Origin: PALSA-1006 sp963733265
Lineage (GTDB): Bacteria; Pseudomonadota; Gammaproteobacteria; Burkholderiales; Gallionellaceae
Length of the DNA stretch: 64,000 nt
Direction: 5' to 3'
Assembly (NCBI GenBank): GCA_963733265.1
Contig: CAVTCF010000002.1
Span: 715,184 to 779,183 of the forward strand
The position numbers were made by a program, and so were the translations under genes. Each line of letters starts with the position of its first letter. Position 1 is the stretch's first letter. Below are positions 44,801 to 52,506 of this stretch, piece by piece. The notes under the pieces were generated by a model. The model was not told the DNA's origin. It ran no database searches and saw nothing but the letters and a program-made list of their open reading frames with translations.

Positions 44801-45631
44801 TCTCTGGTTGAAGAGCTCCTAAAACGTCTTGGCAGCCCAATGATGCCGAAAGTGACGCAGGATACGTTGGACGCAATGGCAAACGTTTATCCTATAGGTG
44901 TCCCAGCTATTGTCCAGTTCTTCAGTCATCAACCGAACCTCCTCCCTGCCATTTTCATCGTGCAGACGATTCGGCTTTATAGTGATTGGAGTGAGAGGAG
45001 CGGTAGCCAGCTTATGATTCAGTTGCAAAATGGGAAGTCCCTTGAGTATCCAATGTGGATCGCAAGACACAGTGTGCTTCATCAATGGGAGGATAACTTT
45101 ACCCCGCAAATGCTATCTCTGTTGCCAGACCTCGCAGTAGATGTGGTGCTTAATGATCTAAAAAGTGACACCGAAAAAAGTGCAGCGGTGTTGGCGTTTC
45201 TAAAGGATATGAATTCGTATAACGCTGACCTTATCGATTACATGTTGTCGGTTCCTAAGTTAGCCGAATTGCTCCCAAGCGTGTTCGCTAATGCCTTCGA
45301 CACATTCCCTGTCGCGACACTCCTTCGCTGCATTGAGTCAAACTACATCGATCAGGACATCTTGTTATTTCGGCTCGGTGCCACCAGCAACCCTCTACAC
45401 AGGTCAGTACACGCAAAGTTAATCCGCAGAGTGTTGACTGCCCCAATAAACCTGCATCACTATCGTTACATTGCCAATATGCTGCGTGGACATACCACAG
45501 AAGATACTGATTCCCTTCTCAGTAATGCGGAGGGAGTGGGCAGTGATAATTGGCTCTGGCTGGTTCGAGAAGTCGAGGCAACTCGTGGCAAGCGTCTGAT
45601 TAACGAGGCAGGAGAGCTTCGGCGTCAGTAA
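41882..45631 (+). CDS. nucleoside-phosphorylase-like effector fused to STAND NTPase
   Basis: 1,249 residues from ATG 41882; ATG 41918 or an upstream GTG are alternatives since no start has a strong ribosome-binding site. The N-terminal 250 residues are a nucleoside phosphorylase/MTA-SAH-nucleosidase domain: VVEAGAGNPSAA, GVAGGMKD (about 94), AVEMEGRG (about 199) and RGISD (about 224), so the catalytic residues are kept. Walker A GPPGSGKT (about 354) and Walker B VCVLIDGW (about 413) follow. The last 700 residues are helical and could form a sensor solenoid. The layout (effector, NTPase, repeat sensor) is that of NLR-like antiphage proteins. Confidence 0.82.
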   Translation: MSTFPLNSATIVMFEPARVSQTAVILTALGVETTAVLRHLSDVSTETVSGTKFIKGQFEGWDIAVVEAGAGNPSAAAITTRACDYYKPKVALLIGVAGGMKDVAIGHVVVATKVYGYESGKDKAGGFQPRPDLLRSDHELEQSARIDRQLNHWRARLNPQLSHDNPHLHVGPIAAGEKVVASNRASTAKFLRKEYSDALAVEMEGRGFLEGVHISHPVQGCVIRGISDLLSGKANADQNGSQERAADAASAVAFQLLSGLGNSHASAAPHTTYEGTPPEASDLKAMAALLLDTGAPPSMTMLFPSISSDINAILDFASEVTRTVIEASQSTEGFLRTSIAPLASTELRRHLILGPPGSGKTHALWHAANELFKAGDIIPLYLPAGQINRWDDLASMLHQAAPMLKLDDILRDTRVCVLIDGWSEFASGEYAGEKQKTLRALQSTRIIANGKASDISDTPFKIWKLELLTLQQVADILSAAGPAKPLLPGPVLDLLRLPLLLSIHILSAATAVKTGDLLRQFHDHLARDLPEGFTQALAEAVAASTLSGDRTYGRLISNLQSCAALKGIAEPSRLLRGLGTITERNGQALPIHDLYWSWLSGRGLIATQSVGAAIDDLQTRESYRLALQSGIRPIEADIMAVVNDDLLLAAMLDAGLRANHDSRLLISAIERSLSDTRLAIRNRGGLAALESGSSACLMGALNTLGALSSAKLYVSDWRQALRPEVLFPQRAVLADWIGSVGSEFVLDAIAEHGDSEWVPWLEQMASAGKITNIAALSAALACSASIPAWGQPYLDELFRTCPWALGDTAARRCNHALARLIATEYERLVEIIPKNSSGWINLNQTLVNCGDDAVFEFLLGHFGTMSKRAQELLGYAVVDRGQPWIAAFQRVAFANPAEHQHHKLAEILSPQIEDVTARAWIKAGHYEMGWRILIARHGEAVLPELIKELPDSFGGVSDIPSLTVMPYLDKAPASLVEELLKRLGSPMMPKVTQDTLDAMANVYPIGVPAIVQFFSHQPNLLPAIFIVQTIRLYSDWSERSGSQLMIQLQNGKSLEYPMWIARHSVLHQWEDNFTPQMLSLLPDLAVDVVLNDLKSDTEKSAAVLAFLKDMNSYNADLIDYMLSVPKLAELLPSVFANAFDTFPVATLLRCIESNYIDQDILLFRLGATSNPLHRSVHAKLIRRVLTAPINLHHYRYIANMLRGHTTEDTDSLLSNAEGVGSDNWLWLVREVEATRGKRLINEAGELRRQ

Positions 45632-46956
45632 ATGGCGGAGCAGTCTGTTAACGGTGGCTCTGAACTCGAAGCGTAGGTTTGAGGCAACATGTATTGTGTC
45701 TGCTGTTCGCGTAAAGCCGAACTTTTTGAACCTAGCCTCCAACTTCCGTTATGGCCGATTTGTGTGAATTCAAAGTTTACAATTTATAAGCTCAAAAAAA
45801 TTCGGCAGGGGGGCGCCCCTGCACCCCTCCGCTGAAAATCTCGCAGTTTCATAATCCCTTTGACCTTTCTTTTCCTGTCTTTCACTGTATTTATTGGACG
45901 CTGCAATTGCTCGCGCTTCACCGGCTTGTATTCCTTTTCATTTTCACTTTCATTTTTAACTTTGTTCTCCAGTAGTCAGCCGGAGGTTCGCGCTTTTATC
46001 CAGGCGCTCTGGGTCCTGATTCCTTCAGGCAAGGGGAGTAGGGTCATAAGCAAACTTGAGTCTCTAGGGAGGGTGTAACAGCGATCCATTTCTGTCTCAG
46101 CTGCATCGCGACTTTCATCGCTCTGGTAAAATCTACCAGTCCTTTCTTCCGAATTAACGGACTTCCCTTCTTGAAAAAATCTTTTCACATCAACACATAA
46201 CGGTCTACTCATTTATATCCACGCTTATCATGGCCTCAACCAGCCCACGCTGGTCCCGTCTTTTTCCCCTGTGCTCAAAAACCCTGGCTAACCAGTCTTT
46301 TGAAGCCGCACACTGCCATCGGCAGGAGGGGTGTGCTATGCAATGTACGTCTTGTCCTTTTTTGAACCTTTTTGCCTGAAATTTATTCCCGTGTTCACAT
46401 TATTCTTTTCCCCAATACTCTCCTTTTATCCCTAGATTTATCTAGGAAGAAAGACAGACAGCCTGTGCCACGCAACTCAACACCATCAGTCATCAGCACT
46501 TCTAGCTTTATAGGCCTAGAGCATCGAATTTGAGGTGGAACAGTGCGCCCGCATCTTGGGGTACTAAAATAGTTACTTACTTGTTTTTCATTGCAACTTT
46601 GATTTCACGCCCGGACAGGGCATAGATTTTTCCCACGGCTCGACAACGTCGATGTGTGAGGAAATCTTTGAGACGATCCACGCATTGCAGATCAGGTGAG
46701 TACCTGTGTGAGGTGACTCGATTTTTCATGGCGACTAACCATTTTTATTTGTTTCAAGTCGTACGCATTTATTCTCAACTTCATTCCCAAACTCTGATTT
46801 CTAGAAAGGGAGATTCCAGTTAACAATTTGATCAGTACACTAATCAAGGCGTGAAACATGGATTAACCATGAAACCTGGACGCCTCGCCAGAATATCCCC
46901 GAAGAGATAATGTGTGAATTCTAGTCATTCGTACTTCTAGTGTCAACTTCTTTTTA
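45632..46956. other. 1.3-kb gene-poor region
   Basis: No frame with family resemblance was found. Frames of 72-78 residues near 45860-46212 exist on both strands and look unlike each other's neighbours; I do not call them. A GC-rich inverted segment (GGGGGGCGCCCCTGCACCCC) lies near 45808-45827. One 50-codon frame at 46577-46729 is listed separately. Confidence 0.5.
46577..46729 (-). CDS. possible 50-residue basic protein
   Basis: A frame from ATG 46729 reads MKNRVTSHRYSPDLQCVDRL, then a Lys/Arg-rich stretch, KIYALSGREIKVAMKNK and stop. Strong positive charge and even codon use make it plausible as a small nucleic-acid-binding protein. No clear ribosome-binding site and no homologue recognised. 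Confidence 0.3.
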   Translation of the reverse strand: MKNRVTSHRYSPDLQCVDRLKDFLTHRRCRAVGKIYALSGREIKVAMKNK

Positions 46957-47233
46957 AAATTATGTCGGCTATCTGTAGGTAAATCCCCAGAATTCCTCAG
47001 TGTTTACGGGTGTTGTCGTATCACTCTGTAAGTGAGAACTTCCGTGTATTATATATTTCAATATAATATAGTATTATTATCAATATGTTATGAATAATAG
47101 CCGAATTTTTCGGCTATTATTTGTTTTTTACCAGCTAATGGGATAGACGTCATAGAAAATAGCCGAATTTTTCGGCTATTTTACAAACATCCTTATGAAT
47201 TAGGATCGCACCTGCGGTAACAATCATTTTTTT
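46957..47233. repeat. 277-bp tandem unit 1
   Basis: Unit 1 begins AAATTATGTCGGCTATCTGTA. It shares with unit 2, at exactly 277 bp distance, TCACTCTGTA (47021), GAGAACTTCCGTG (47034) and CAATATGTTATGA (47081). Two copies of the palindrome AATAGCCGAATTTTTCGGCT.. lie at 47096 and 47158, 62 bp apart. Confidence 0.8.
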
Positions 47234-47510
47234 AAATTATGTCGGCTATCTGTATCTAAAACACTCGAATTCGCCAATATTGGCGCGGGTTTGCAAATCA
47301 CTCTGTATCTGAGAACTTCCGTGGATTTTGAGGAGTGATAATATTATCCTATACATACAATATGTTATGAAATTAGGCCACTTTTGGCCGTATAGTTACC
47401 CCTTTTTGAATTTAGATTTAATAGTCTTCGCTAACTCGGCCAATTTTGGCCGTATAGTTGCCCATTTCATTGTCCCAACAAAATTGGTTCTGTCATCCCG
47501 GCCATTTATG
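47234..47510. repeat. 277-bp tandem unit 2 with 62-bp-spaced palindromes
   Basis: Unit 2 has the same conserved blocks as unit 1, at the same offsets. Its palindromes differ: GGCCACTTTTGGCC (47376), GGCCAATTTTGGCC (47438) and GGCCATTTATGGCC (47500), all exactly 62 bp apart and each followed by GTATAGTT(G/A)CCC. The third is split by an IS1182-family element; its follow-on GTATAGTTGCCCAT is found at 49216. Confidence 0.8.
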
Positions 47511-47513
47511 GCC

Positions 47514-49211
47514 CAGAGTGTGTAAAAACTCAGAAATTGCAAACGGCTCACGAATTTCTGATTTGCAGCAACTCCTGGCGCTGTTACAGGCTTATAGCGA
47601 CATCCAGAAAGAAGAAACTTGTTTCGCTGAATATACAAAAACACTTCGCCAAGATGTCATATATCGGCACGATTGAAATTCAACAAAGACCCTCAGGCCA
47701 CCATCGCCTCCATCAGCGCCACAGTTCCCAATATTTTCATCATGCGTTTCATATTATAGGCGAGTACATGCAAACTCATCTCGGTACTGACCCGATCAAG
47801 TGTCTTCGTCAGGAAGTGCGCTGAGCCCATCCATAATTTGAGCGTTCCAAACGGATGCTCGACAGTTTGACGACGGATGCGCATGGCATCAGGGGTATGA
47901 TCCAGACGAGATTGCATGGCTTCAAGTATTTCCTCGTTTTCCCAACGCGTTACTCGCCGCTCATTTCCTGGCGTGCATTGATCCTTTATGGCGCATGATT
48001 TGCAGTTCGTGTACCAATAGCGATACATCTTCATTTCGTTCTGCGTGGTTTCACAATGCCGAGTCAGAATTTTCCCCGCCGGACAGCGATATTCATCGCG
48101 CTCCGCATCGTAGATAAAATCGGCTTTACCAAACAGCCCATTTGCTGCCGGAGTTGAAGTCTCAGGTTTTGGAACGATCACGGCAATTCCAGCTTCATGG
48201 CTTGCAAGAATTTCTTGGCTCTTGAAATACCCACGATCTGCAATTGCTGTTAGCTCTTGCGTTCCCATCGCTTCGCGCGCTTGCTTGGCCATTGAGGTTA
48301 ACTGCTCGTGATCACGTCCAACGTTTGTTACTTCGTGCGCCACGATCAAATGATGTTTCGCATCCACAGCTGTCTGTACGTTGTAACCAACAATTCCAGT
48401 TCCTCGTGTTTTCATCGAACGGGCATCGGGATCGGTAAGCGATATTTGCTTGTCTGGTGTTTCATTGAGAACAACTTCAACTTCCTTGAGCGCTTGCATC
48501 TGAGTCTTCAGCACGGCAATCTTGTCTTCCAGTCTCTCGCGCCTCAATTGCGCGACTTTAGGTTCTTGCCGATCTGCTGTGTCGAGTGCTACAAGATACC
48601 GATTGATGCTGGATTCGATTTCTTCCATGCGCCGCTGCAACTTTGCGCTGGTAAAGTTACGGTCGCGGTTGTTTACCGCCTTGAACTTGCTCCCGTCGAT
48701 GGCGACCAGTGCATCCGAGAATAGATCGAGCCGCTGGCACAACACGATGAACTGACGGCATACTTTGCGAATCGCTTTGCCATTGTCCTTGCGGAAATTG
48801 GCAATGGTTTTAAAGTCCGGCATCAGGCGACCGGTCAGCCACATCAACTCAACATTGCGTTGGACTTCACGTTCCAGCCGACGGCTGGATTGGATGCGAT
48901 TCAAATATCCGTAGATGTAAATCTTAAGAAGTATTGCAGGGTGATATGCGGGCCTGCCGGTTGCGGCTGGTTCAACGCCTTCAAAACCCAGTTCGCTCAG
49001 ATCGAGTTCATCCACAAAGACATCGACGACTCTAACTGGATTTGATTCTGCAACGTAGTCGTCGAGCAGTTCTGGAAACATCGTTACCTGAGTTCTGTCT
49101 TCGCCTTGAGTGAATCGCTTCATGCGCGCACTCCCACAATTACCAGATGCGTACATTAATGTTTAACTCGGCGATAGGTGTACAATTTGCGCTACGTTTT
49201 TACACACTCTG
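47514..49211 (-). mobile_element. IS1182-family insertion sequence
   Basis: 1,698 bp, bounded by inverted repeats CAGAGTGTGTAAAAAC. The flanking GGCC (47510-47513 and 49212-49215) is a 4-bp target duplication within a GGCC...GGCC palindrome, in line with the palindromic targets of this family. It carries one transposase gene. Confidence 0.9.
47693..49123 (-). CDS. IS1182-family transposase
   Basis: 476 residues from ATG 49123, preceded by GGGAG; the longer frame to 49156 is less likely. Features of the family: N-terminal DUF772-like domain (GRPAYHPAILLKIYIYGYLNR), FRKDNGKAI, catalytic LVAIDGSKFKAVN, the second Asp in AIADRGYFKS, Cys-rich CKSCAIKDQC and the C-terminal Glu in VEHPFGTLK. All appear intact, so the element may be active. 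Confidence 0.93.
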   Translation of the reverse strand: MKRFTQGEDRTQVTMFPELLDDYVAESNPVRVVDVFVDELDLSELGFEGVEPAATGRPAYHPAILLKIYIYGYLNRIQSSRRLEREVQRNVELMWLTGRLMPDFKTIANFRKDNGKAIRKVCRQFIVLCQRLDLFSDALVAIDGSKFKAVNNRDRNFTSAKLQRRMEEIESSINRYLVALDTADRQEPKVAQLRRERLEDKIAVLKTQMQALKEVEVVLNETPDKQISLTDPDARSMKTRGTGIVGYNVQTAVDAKHHLIVAHEVTNVGRDHEQLTSMAKQAREAMGTQELTAIADRGYFKSQEILASHEAGIAVIVPKPETSTPAANGLFGKADFIYDAERDEYRCPAGKILTRHCETTQNEMKMYRYWYTNCKSCAIKDQCTPGNERRVTRWENEEILEAMQSRLDHTPDAMRIRRQTVEHPFGTLKLWMGSAHFLTKTLDRVSTEMSLHVLAYNMKRMMKILGTVALMEAMVA

Positions 49212-49388
49212 GGCCGTATAGTTGCCCATCTTTAAACCTCTACAAGCCCTCTGTATCACACTCTTCCTATTCCGATATTGTTTCACATCGACTACTAACA
49301 ACTGTATGTATCATTTCAAAAGCCTGACCAAATCCTGACCAACGTATGTCATTTCATGACTATTTTTGGTCAGGATTGGAATGTTAAT

Positions 49389-49419
49389 AAAAAAATAAGC
49401 CGCTAAAATCAGCGGCTTA
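49389..49419 (-). terminator. Rho-independent terminator of the tRNA operon
   Basis: On the minus strand, TAAGCCGCT-GATTTT-AGCGGCTTA forms a 9-bp stem, followed by a run of seven T. It lies about 12 bp after the tRNA-Asp 3' end. Confidence 0.88.
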
Positions 49420-49431
49420 CCTTAGAGAGAG

Positions 49432-49508
49432 TGGCGGAGTGGACGGGACTCGAACCCGCGACCCCCGGCGTGACAGGCCGGTATTCTAACCAACTGAACT
49501 ACCACTCC
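49432..49508 (-). tRNA. tRNA-Asp (anticodon GTC)
   Basis: 77 nt including an encoded CCA. Acceptor stem GGAGTGG/CCACTCC, D-arm with AGTTCAGTTGGTTAGAAT, anticodon loop CTGTCAC with GTC, and T-arm GGGTTCGAGTCCC. The 3' end faces the accessory island, so it is a likely integration site, although no duplicated 3' segment was found. Confidence 0.95.
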
Positions 49509-49542
49509 AAAAACTAACACTGCTAATACAACAATTTAAAAC

Positions 49543-49618
49543 TGGTGGGTGCTGACGGGATCGAACCGCCGACAATCGCCTTGTAAGGGCGGTGCTCTAC
49601 CAGCTGAGCTAAGCACCC
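49543..49618 (-). tRNA. tRNA-Val (anticodon TAC)
   Basis: 76 nt including CCA. Acceptor GGGTGCT/AGCACCC, D-arm TAGCTCAGCTGGTAGAGC, anticodon loop CTTACAA with TAC, T-arm GGTTCGATCC. It precedes tRNA-Asp in the same transcript. Confidence 0.95.
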
Positions 49619-49630
49619 GTTGAAAGCGCG

Positions 49631-49906
49631 CTAGTTTACAGCATCTTTCAAACCTTTGCCAGCACGAAATTTAGGAACTTTAGCTGCTTTGATTTTTATT
49701 GTAGCTCCGGTACGCGGATTTCGGCCATTTCGCGCTGCGCGCTTGCCCACATAGAACGAACCGAAACCAACCAAGCTCACTATTTCGCCTTTCTTTAAGG
49801 ACTTCGTGATTGATTCAATAGTTGCGTCCAACGCACGACCAGCAGCGGCCTTGGAAATATCAGCCGATTTGGCGATAGCTTCAATCAGATCAGATTTATT
49901 ACTCAT
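49631..49906 (-). CDS. hupB: DNA-binding protein HU-beta
   Basis: 91 residues. HU bends and compacts DNA without sequence specificity. Typical features: MSNKSDLIEAIAKSADISK start, VSLVGFGSFYVGKRAARNGRNP arm with the Pro that intercalates into DNA, and VPKFRAGKGLKDAVN end. Location next to lon is the standard order. The 97-bp gap to lon can hold its promoter. Confidence 0.96.
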   Translation of the reverse strand: MSNKSDLIEAIAKSADISKAAAGRALDATIESITKSLKKGEIVSLVGFGSFYVGKRAARNGRNPRTGATIKIKAAKVPKFRAGKGLKDAVN

Positions 49907-50003
49907 TCGACTTCCCCTTTAGTATTAAGTTAAAAAATAGGTAGCAAATTTCTATCGCAGCTTTATATCAAGCCTTTTTCACAGGGTCAAGTTGTACCAA
50001 GGC

Positions 50004-52418
50004 TTAGTGTTTAACTACAACTGACTCACCACTCGCGGACGTAGCTGCTGCCACGGGCGGCAAGGGTGCAGCTTCAGGCAGTGGCTCGGGCTTCCGTTCC
50101 AGCGCCAATTCCAAAACCTGCTCTATCCATTTGACCGGATGAATATCCAATCTGTTTTTTACTGTGTCCGGAATTTCAACCAGATCCTTGGTATTTTCCT
50201 CGGGGATCAATACCATTTTAATTCCTCCGCGCTGCGCTGCCAGTAGCTTCTCTTTTAAACCACCAATAGGCAGGACTTCTCCGCGCAACGTTATTTCACC
50301 GGTCATAGCCACATCTGCGCGCACAGGGATACCTGTCAGCGCAGAAACCATAGCGGTACAAATACCAATCCCCGCGCTCGGGCCGTCTTTAGGGGTAGCG
50401 CCTTCAGGCAAGTGAATGTGCAAATCACTTTTCTCGTAAAAGCTTTCGGCGATGCCCAAAGTCTTGGCACGGCTACGCACTACACTCAGTGCTGCCTGTA
50501 TAGATTCCTGCATCACTTCACCCAACTTGCCGGTGGTCGTTGTTTTGCCTTTTCCCGGCAACACGGCAGTCTCAATGGTTAGCAACTCGCCGCCTACTTC
50601 TGTCCACGCCAAACCTGTCACCTGACCTACTTGATTAACTTTTTCTGCAATGCCATAGGAGTAACGACGTACACCGAGATATTTATCCAGATTACGTGCA
50701 TTCACTGTTACCTTACTTTCACGTCCGGTCAGCAGCAACGCTTTGACCACTTTGCGGCAAATCTTGGATAGCTCGCGCTCTAATCCACGCACACCGGCCT
50801 CACGGGTGTAGTAACGCAAAATGTCGCGAATCGCGCTTTCGGATACACCAATCTCCTCGGCTTTCAAACCGTTATTTTTGATCGCTTTCGGCAATAAATA
50901 GCGCGTGGCAATATTGACCTTTTCATCTTCCGTGTAACTGGAAACATGGATAACTTCCATACGATCCAGCAATGGCGCAGGAATATTCATACTGTTTGAA
51001 GTAGCAACAAACATTACATCGGACAGATCGTACTCGACCTCAACATAATGATCGACAAAAGTGTGGTTCTGTTCCGGATCGAGCACTTCCAATAATGCAG
51101 ACGAAGGATCGCCACGGAAGTCCATGCCCATCTTGTCCACTTCATCCAACAGGAATAGCGGATTCTTCACGCCCACTTTGGCCATGTTCTGCAAAATCTT
51201 GCCCGGCATGGAGCCAATATAGGTACGGCGATGCCCGCGTATCTCGGATTCATCTCGCACGCCTCCCAGAGACATACGGACGAACTTTCTGTTTGTTGCA
51301 CGTGCGATGGATTGCCCCAGTGAAGTCTTACCTACACCCGGAGGACCTACCAAACAAAGGATAGGCGCTTTCATTTTGTCCACACGTTGCTGCACCGCGA
51401 GATACTCCACGATACGTTCTTTAACTTTATCCAGCCCGTAATGATCTGCTGCCAGTACATCTTCGGCGTGTTGCAGACTGGTATCGATCTTGGTCTTTTT
51501 CTTCCAGGGCAACCCAACCAGCACATCGATATAGTTACGCACAACCGTTGCCTCGGCAGACATAGGCGACATCAAGCGCAACTTCTTTAACTCAGCCTCG
51601 GCCTTGGTGCGCGCATCTTTGGGCATGTGCGCAGCCTTGATCTTCTTTTCAACTTCCTCGATGTCGGCACCATCTTCACCTTCGCCCAATTCTTTCTGGA
51701 TCGCCTTGACCTGTTCGTTCAGGTAATACTCGCGCTGGCTCTTTTCCATTTGGCGCTTGACGCGTCCGCGGATGCGCTTTTCAACTTGCATAATATCGAG
51801 TTCAGCCTCAAGCAAGCCCAACAGATGTTCAAGGCGTTTGCGCACATCGAATATTTCAAGCACTTCCTGCTTTTGCTCTAACTTGAGCGGCAAGTGCGCG
51901 GCAATGGTATCCGCCAGGCGACCGGCGTCATCAATCCCCGCCAATGAAGTCAAAATCTCCGGCGGAATTTTTTTGTTTAGTTTTACATACTGATCGAATT
52001 GATTAATCAGTGCTCGGCGCATCGCCTCGGCTTCATGTCCCAATTCTTCATCCATGGGAACAGGCTGTATCTCGGCATCAAAATGCGATTTTTCATCAAT
52101 CACATGCAAAACTTTTGCCCGTTGTGTACCTTCAACCAAAACTTTAACCGTACCATCAGGCAGTTTCAGCATTTGCAATATATTTGCAATACTGCCGATA
52201 CGATACATATCCTCTGTCGCGGGCTCATCCTTGGCAGCAGATTTTTGTGCCACCAAAATGATACTTTTACCCGCTTCCATTGCAGACTCAAGCGCCTTGA
52301 TCGATTTGGTACGCCCCACGAATAAGGGAATAACCATATGCGGAAAGACAACGACATCACGCAGTGGTAACAAGGGTAACAATGTATTTTCAGTGTTTAT
52401 GGGGACGAGTTCTGACAT
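50004..52418 (-). CDS. lon: ATP-dependent protease Lon
   Basis: 804 residues. Cytosolic protease for misfolded and short-lived regulatory proteins, including many antitoxins. N-terminal substrate domain (LPLLPLRDVVVFPHMVIPLFVGR), coiled coil, AAA+ module with Walker A GPPGVGKTS and LFLLDEVDKMG, and the Ser-Lys protease domain with PKDGPSAGIG holding the catalytic Ser and TGEITLRGEVLPIGGLKEK the Lys. Intact. A C-terminal Ala/Pro-rich tail (EAAPLPPVAAATSA) is slightly extended. Confidence 0.97.
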   Translation of the reverse strand: MSELVPINTENTLLPLLPLRDVVVFPHMVIPLFVGRTKSIKALESAMEAGKSIILVAQKSAAKDEPATEDMYRIGSIANILQMLKLPDGTVKVLVEGTQRAKVLHVIDEKSHFDAEIQPVPMDEELGHEAEAMRRALINQFDQYVKLNKKIPPEILTSLAGIDDAGRLADTIAAHLPLKLEQKQEVLEIFDVRKRLEHLLGLLEAELDIMQVEKRIRGRVKRQMEKSQREYYLNEQVKAIQKELGEGEDGADIEEVEKKIKAAHMPKDARTKAEAELKKLRLMSPMSAEATVVRNYIDVLVGLPWKKKTKIDTSLQHAEDVLAADHYGLDKVKERIVEYLAVQQRVDKMKAPILCLVGPPGVGKTSLGQSIARATNRKFVRMSLGGVRDESEIRGHRRTYIGSMPGKILQNMAKVGVKNPLFLLDEVDKMGMDFRGDPSSALLEVLDPEQNHTFVDHYVEVEYDLSDVMFVATSNSMNIPAPLLDRMEVIHVSSYTEDEKVNIATRYLLPKAIKNNGLKAEEIGVSESAIRDILRYYTREAGVRGLERELSKICRKVVKALLLTGRESKVTVNARNLDKYLGVRRYSYGIAEKVNQVGQVTGLAWTEVGGELLTIETAVLPGKGKTTTTGKLGEVMQESIQAALSVVRSRAKTLGIAESFYEKSDLHIHLPEGATPKDGPSAGIGICTAMVSALTGIPVRADVAMTGEITLRGEVLPIGGLKEKLLAAQRGGIKMVLIPEENTKDLVEIPDTVKNRLDIHPVKWIEQVLELALERKPEPLPEAAPLPPVAAATSASGESVVVKH

Positions 52419-52506
52419 GATGGGATATTCTTTAATAGGTGGTGACGCGACTCAGATTGGGAACCGTGCGAAGGAATTCAAGCCCCCGCACGGAAATTCA
52501 TTAATG

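Noticed and set aside
45860..46212. Coding frames of 72-78 residues on both strands
   Set aside because: They overlap each other, have no recognisable domain, and codon use does not look protein-like; kept as non-coding.
47096..47530. CRISPR-like array (repeats of about 27 bp at 62-bp intervals)
   Set aside because: Only two or three repeats per set, the repeat differs between sets, the 277-bp duplication includes the intervals, and no cas gene is in the window.
49311..49380. attL/attR pair at tRNA-Asp
   Set aside because: CCTGACCAAATCCTGACCAA with an inverted TTGGTCAGGA lies downstream of tRNA-Asp, but no duplicate of the tRNA 3' end was found elsewhere and no integrase gene is present.
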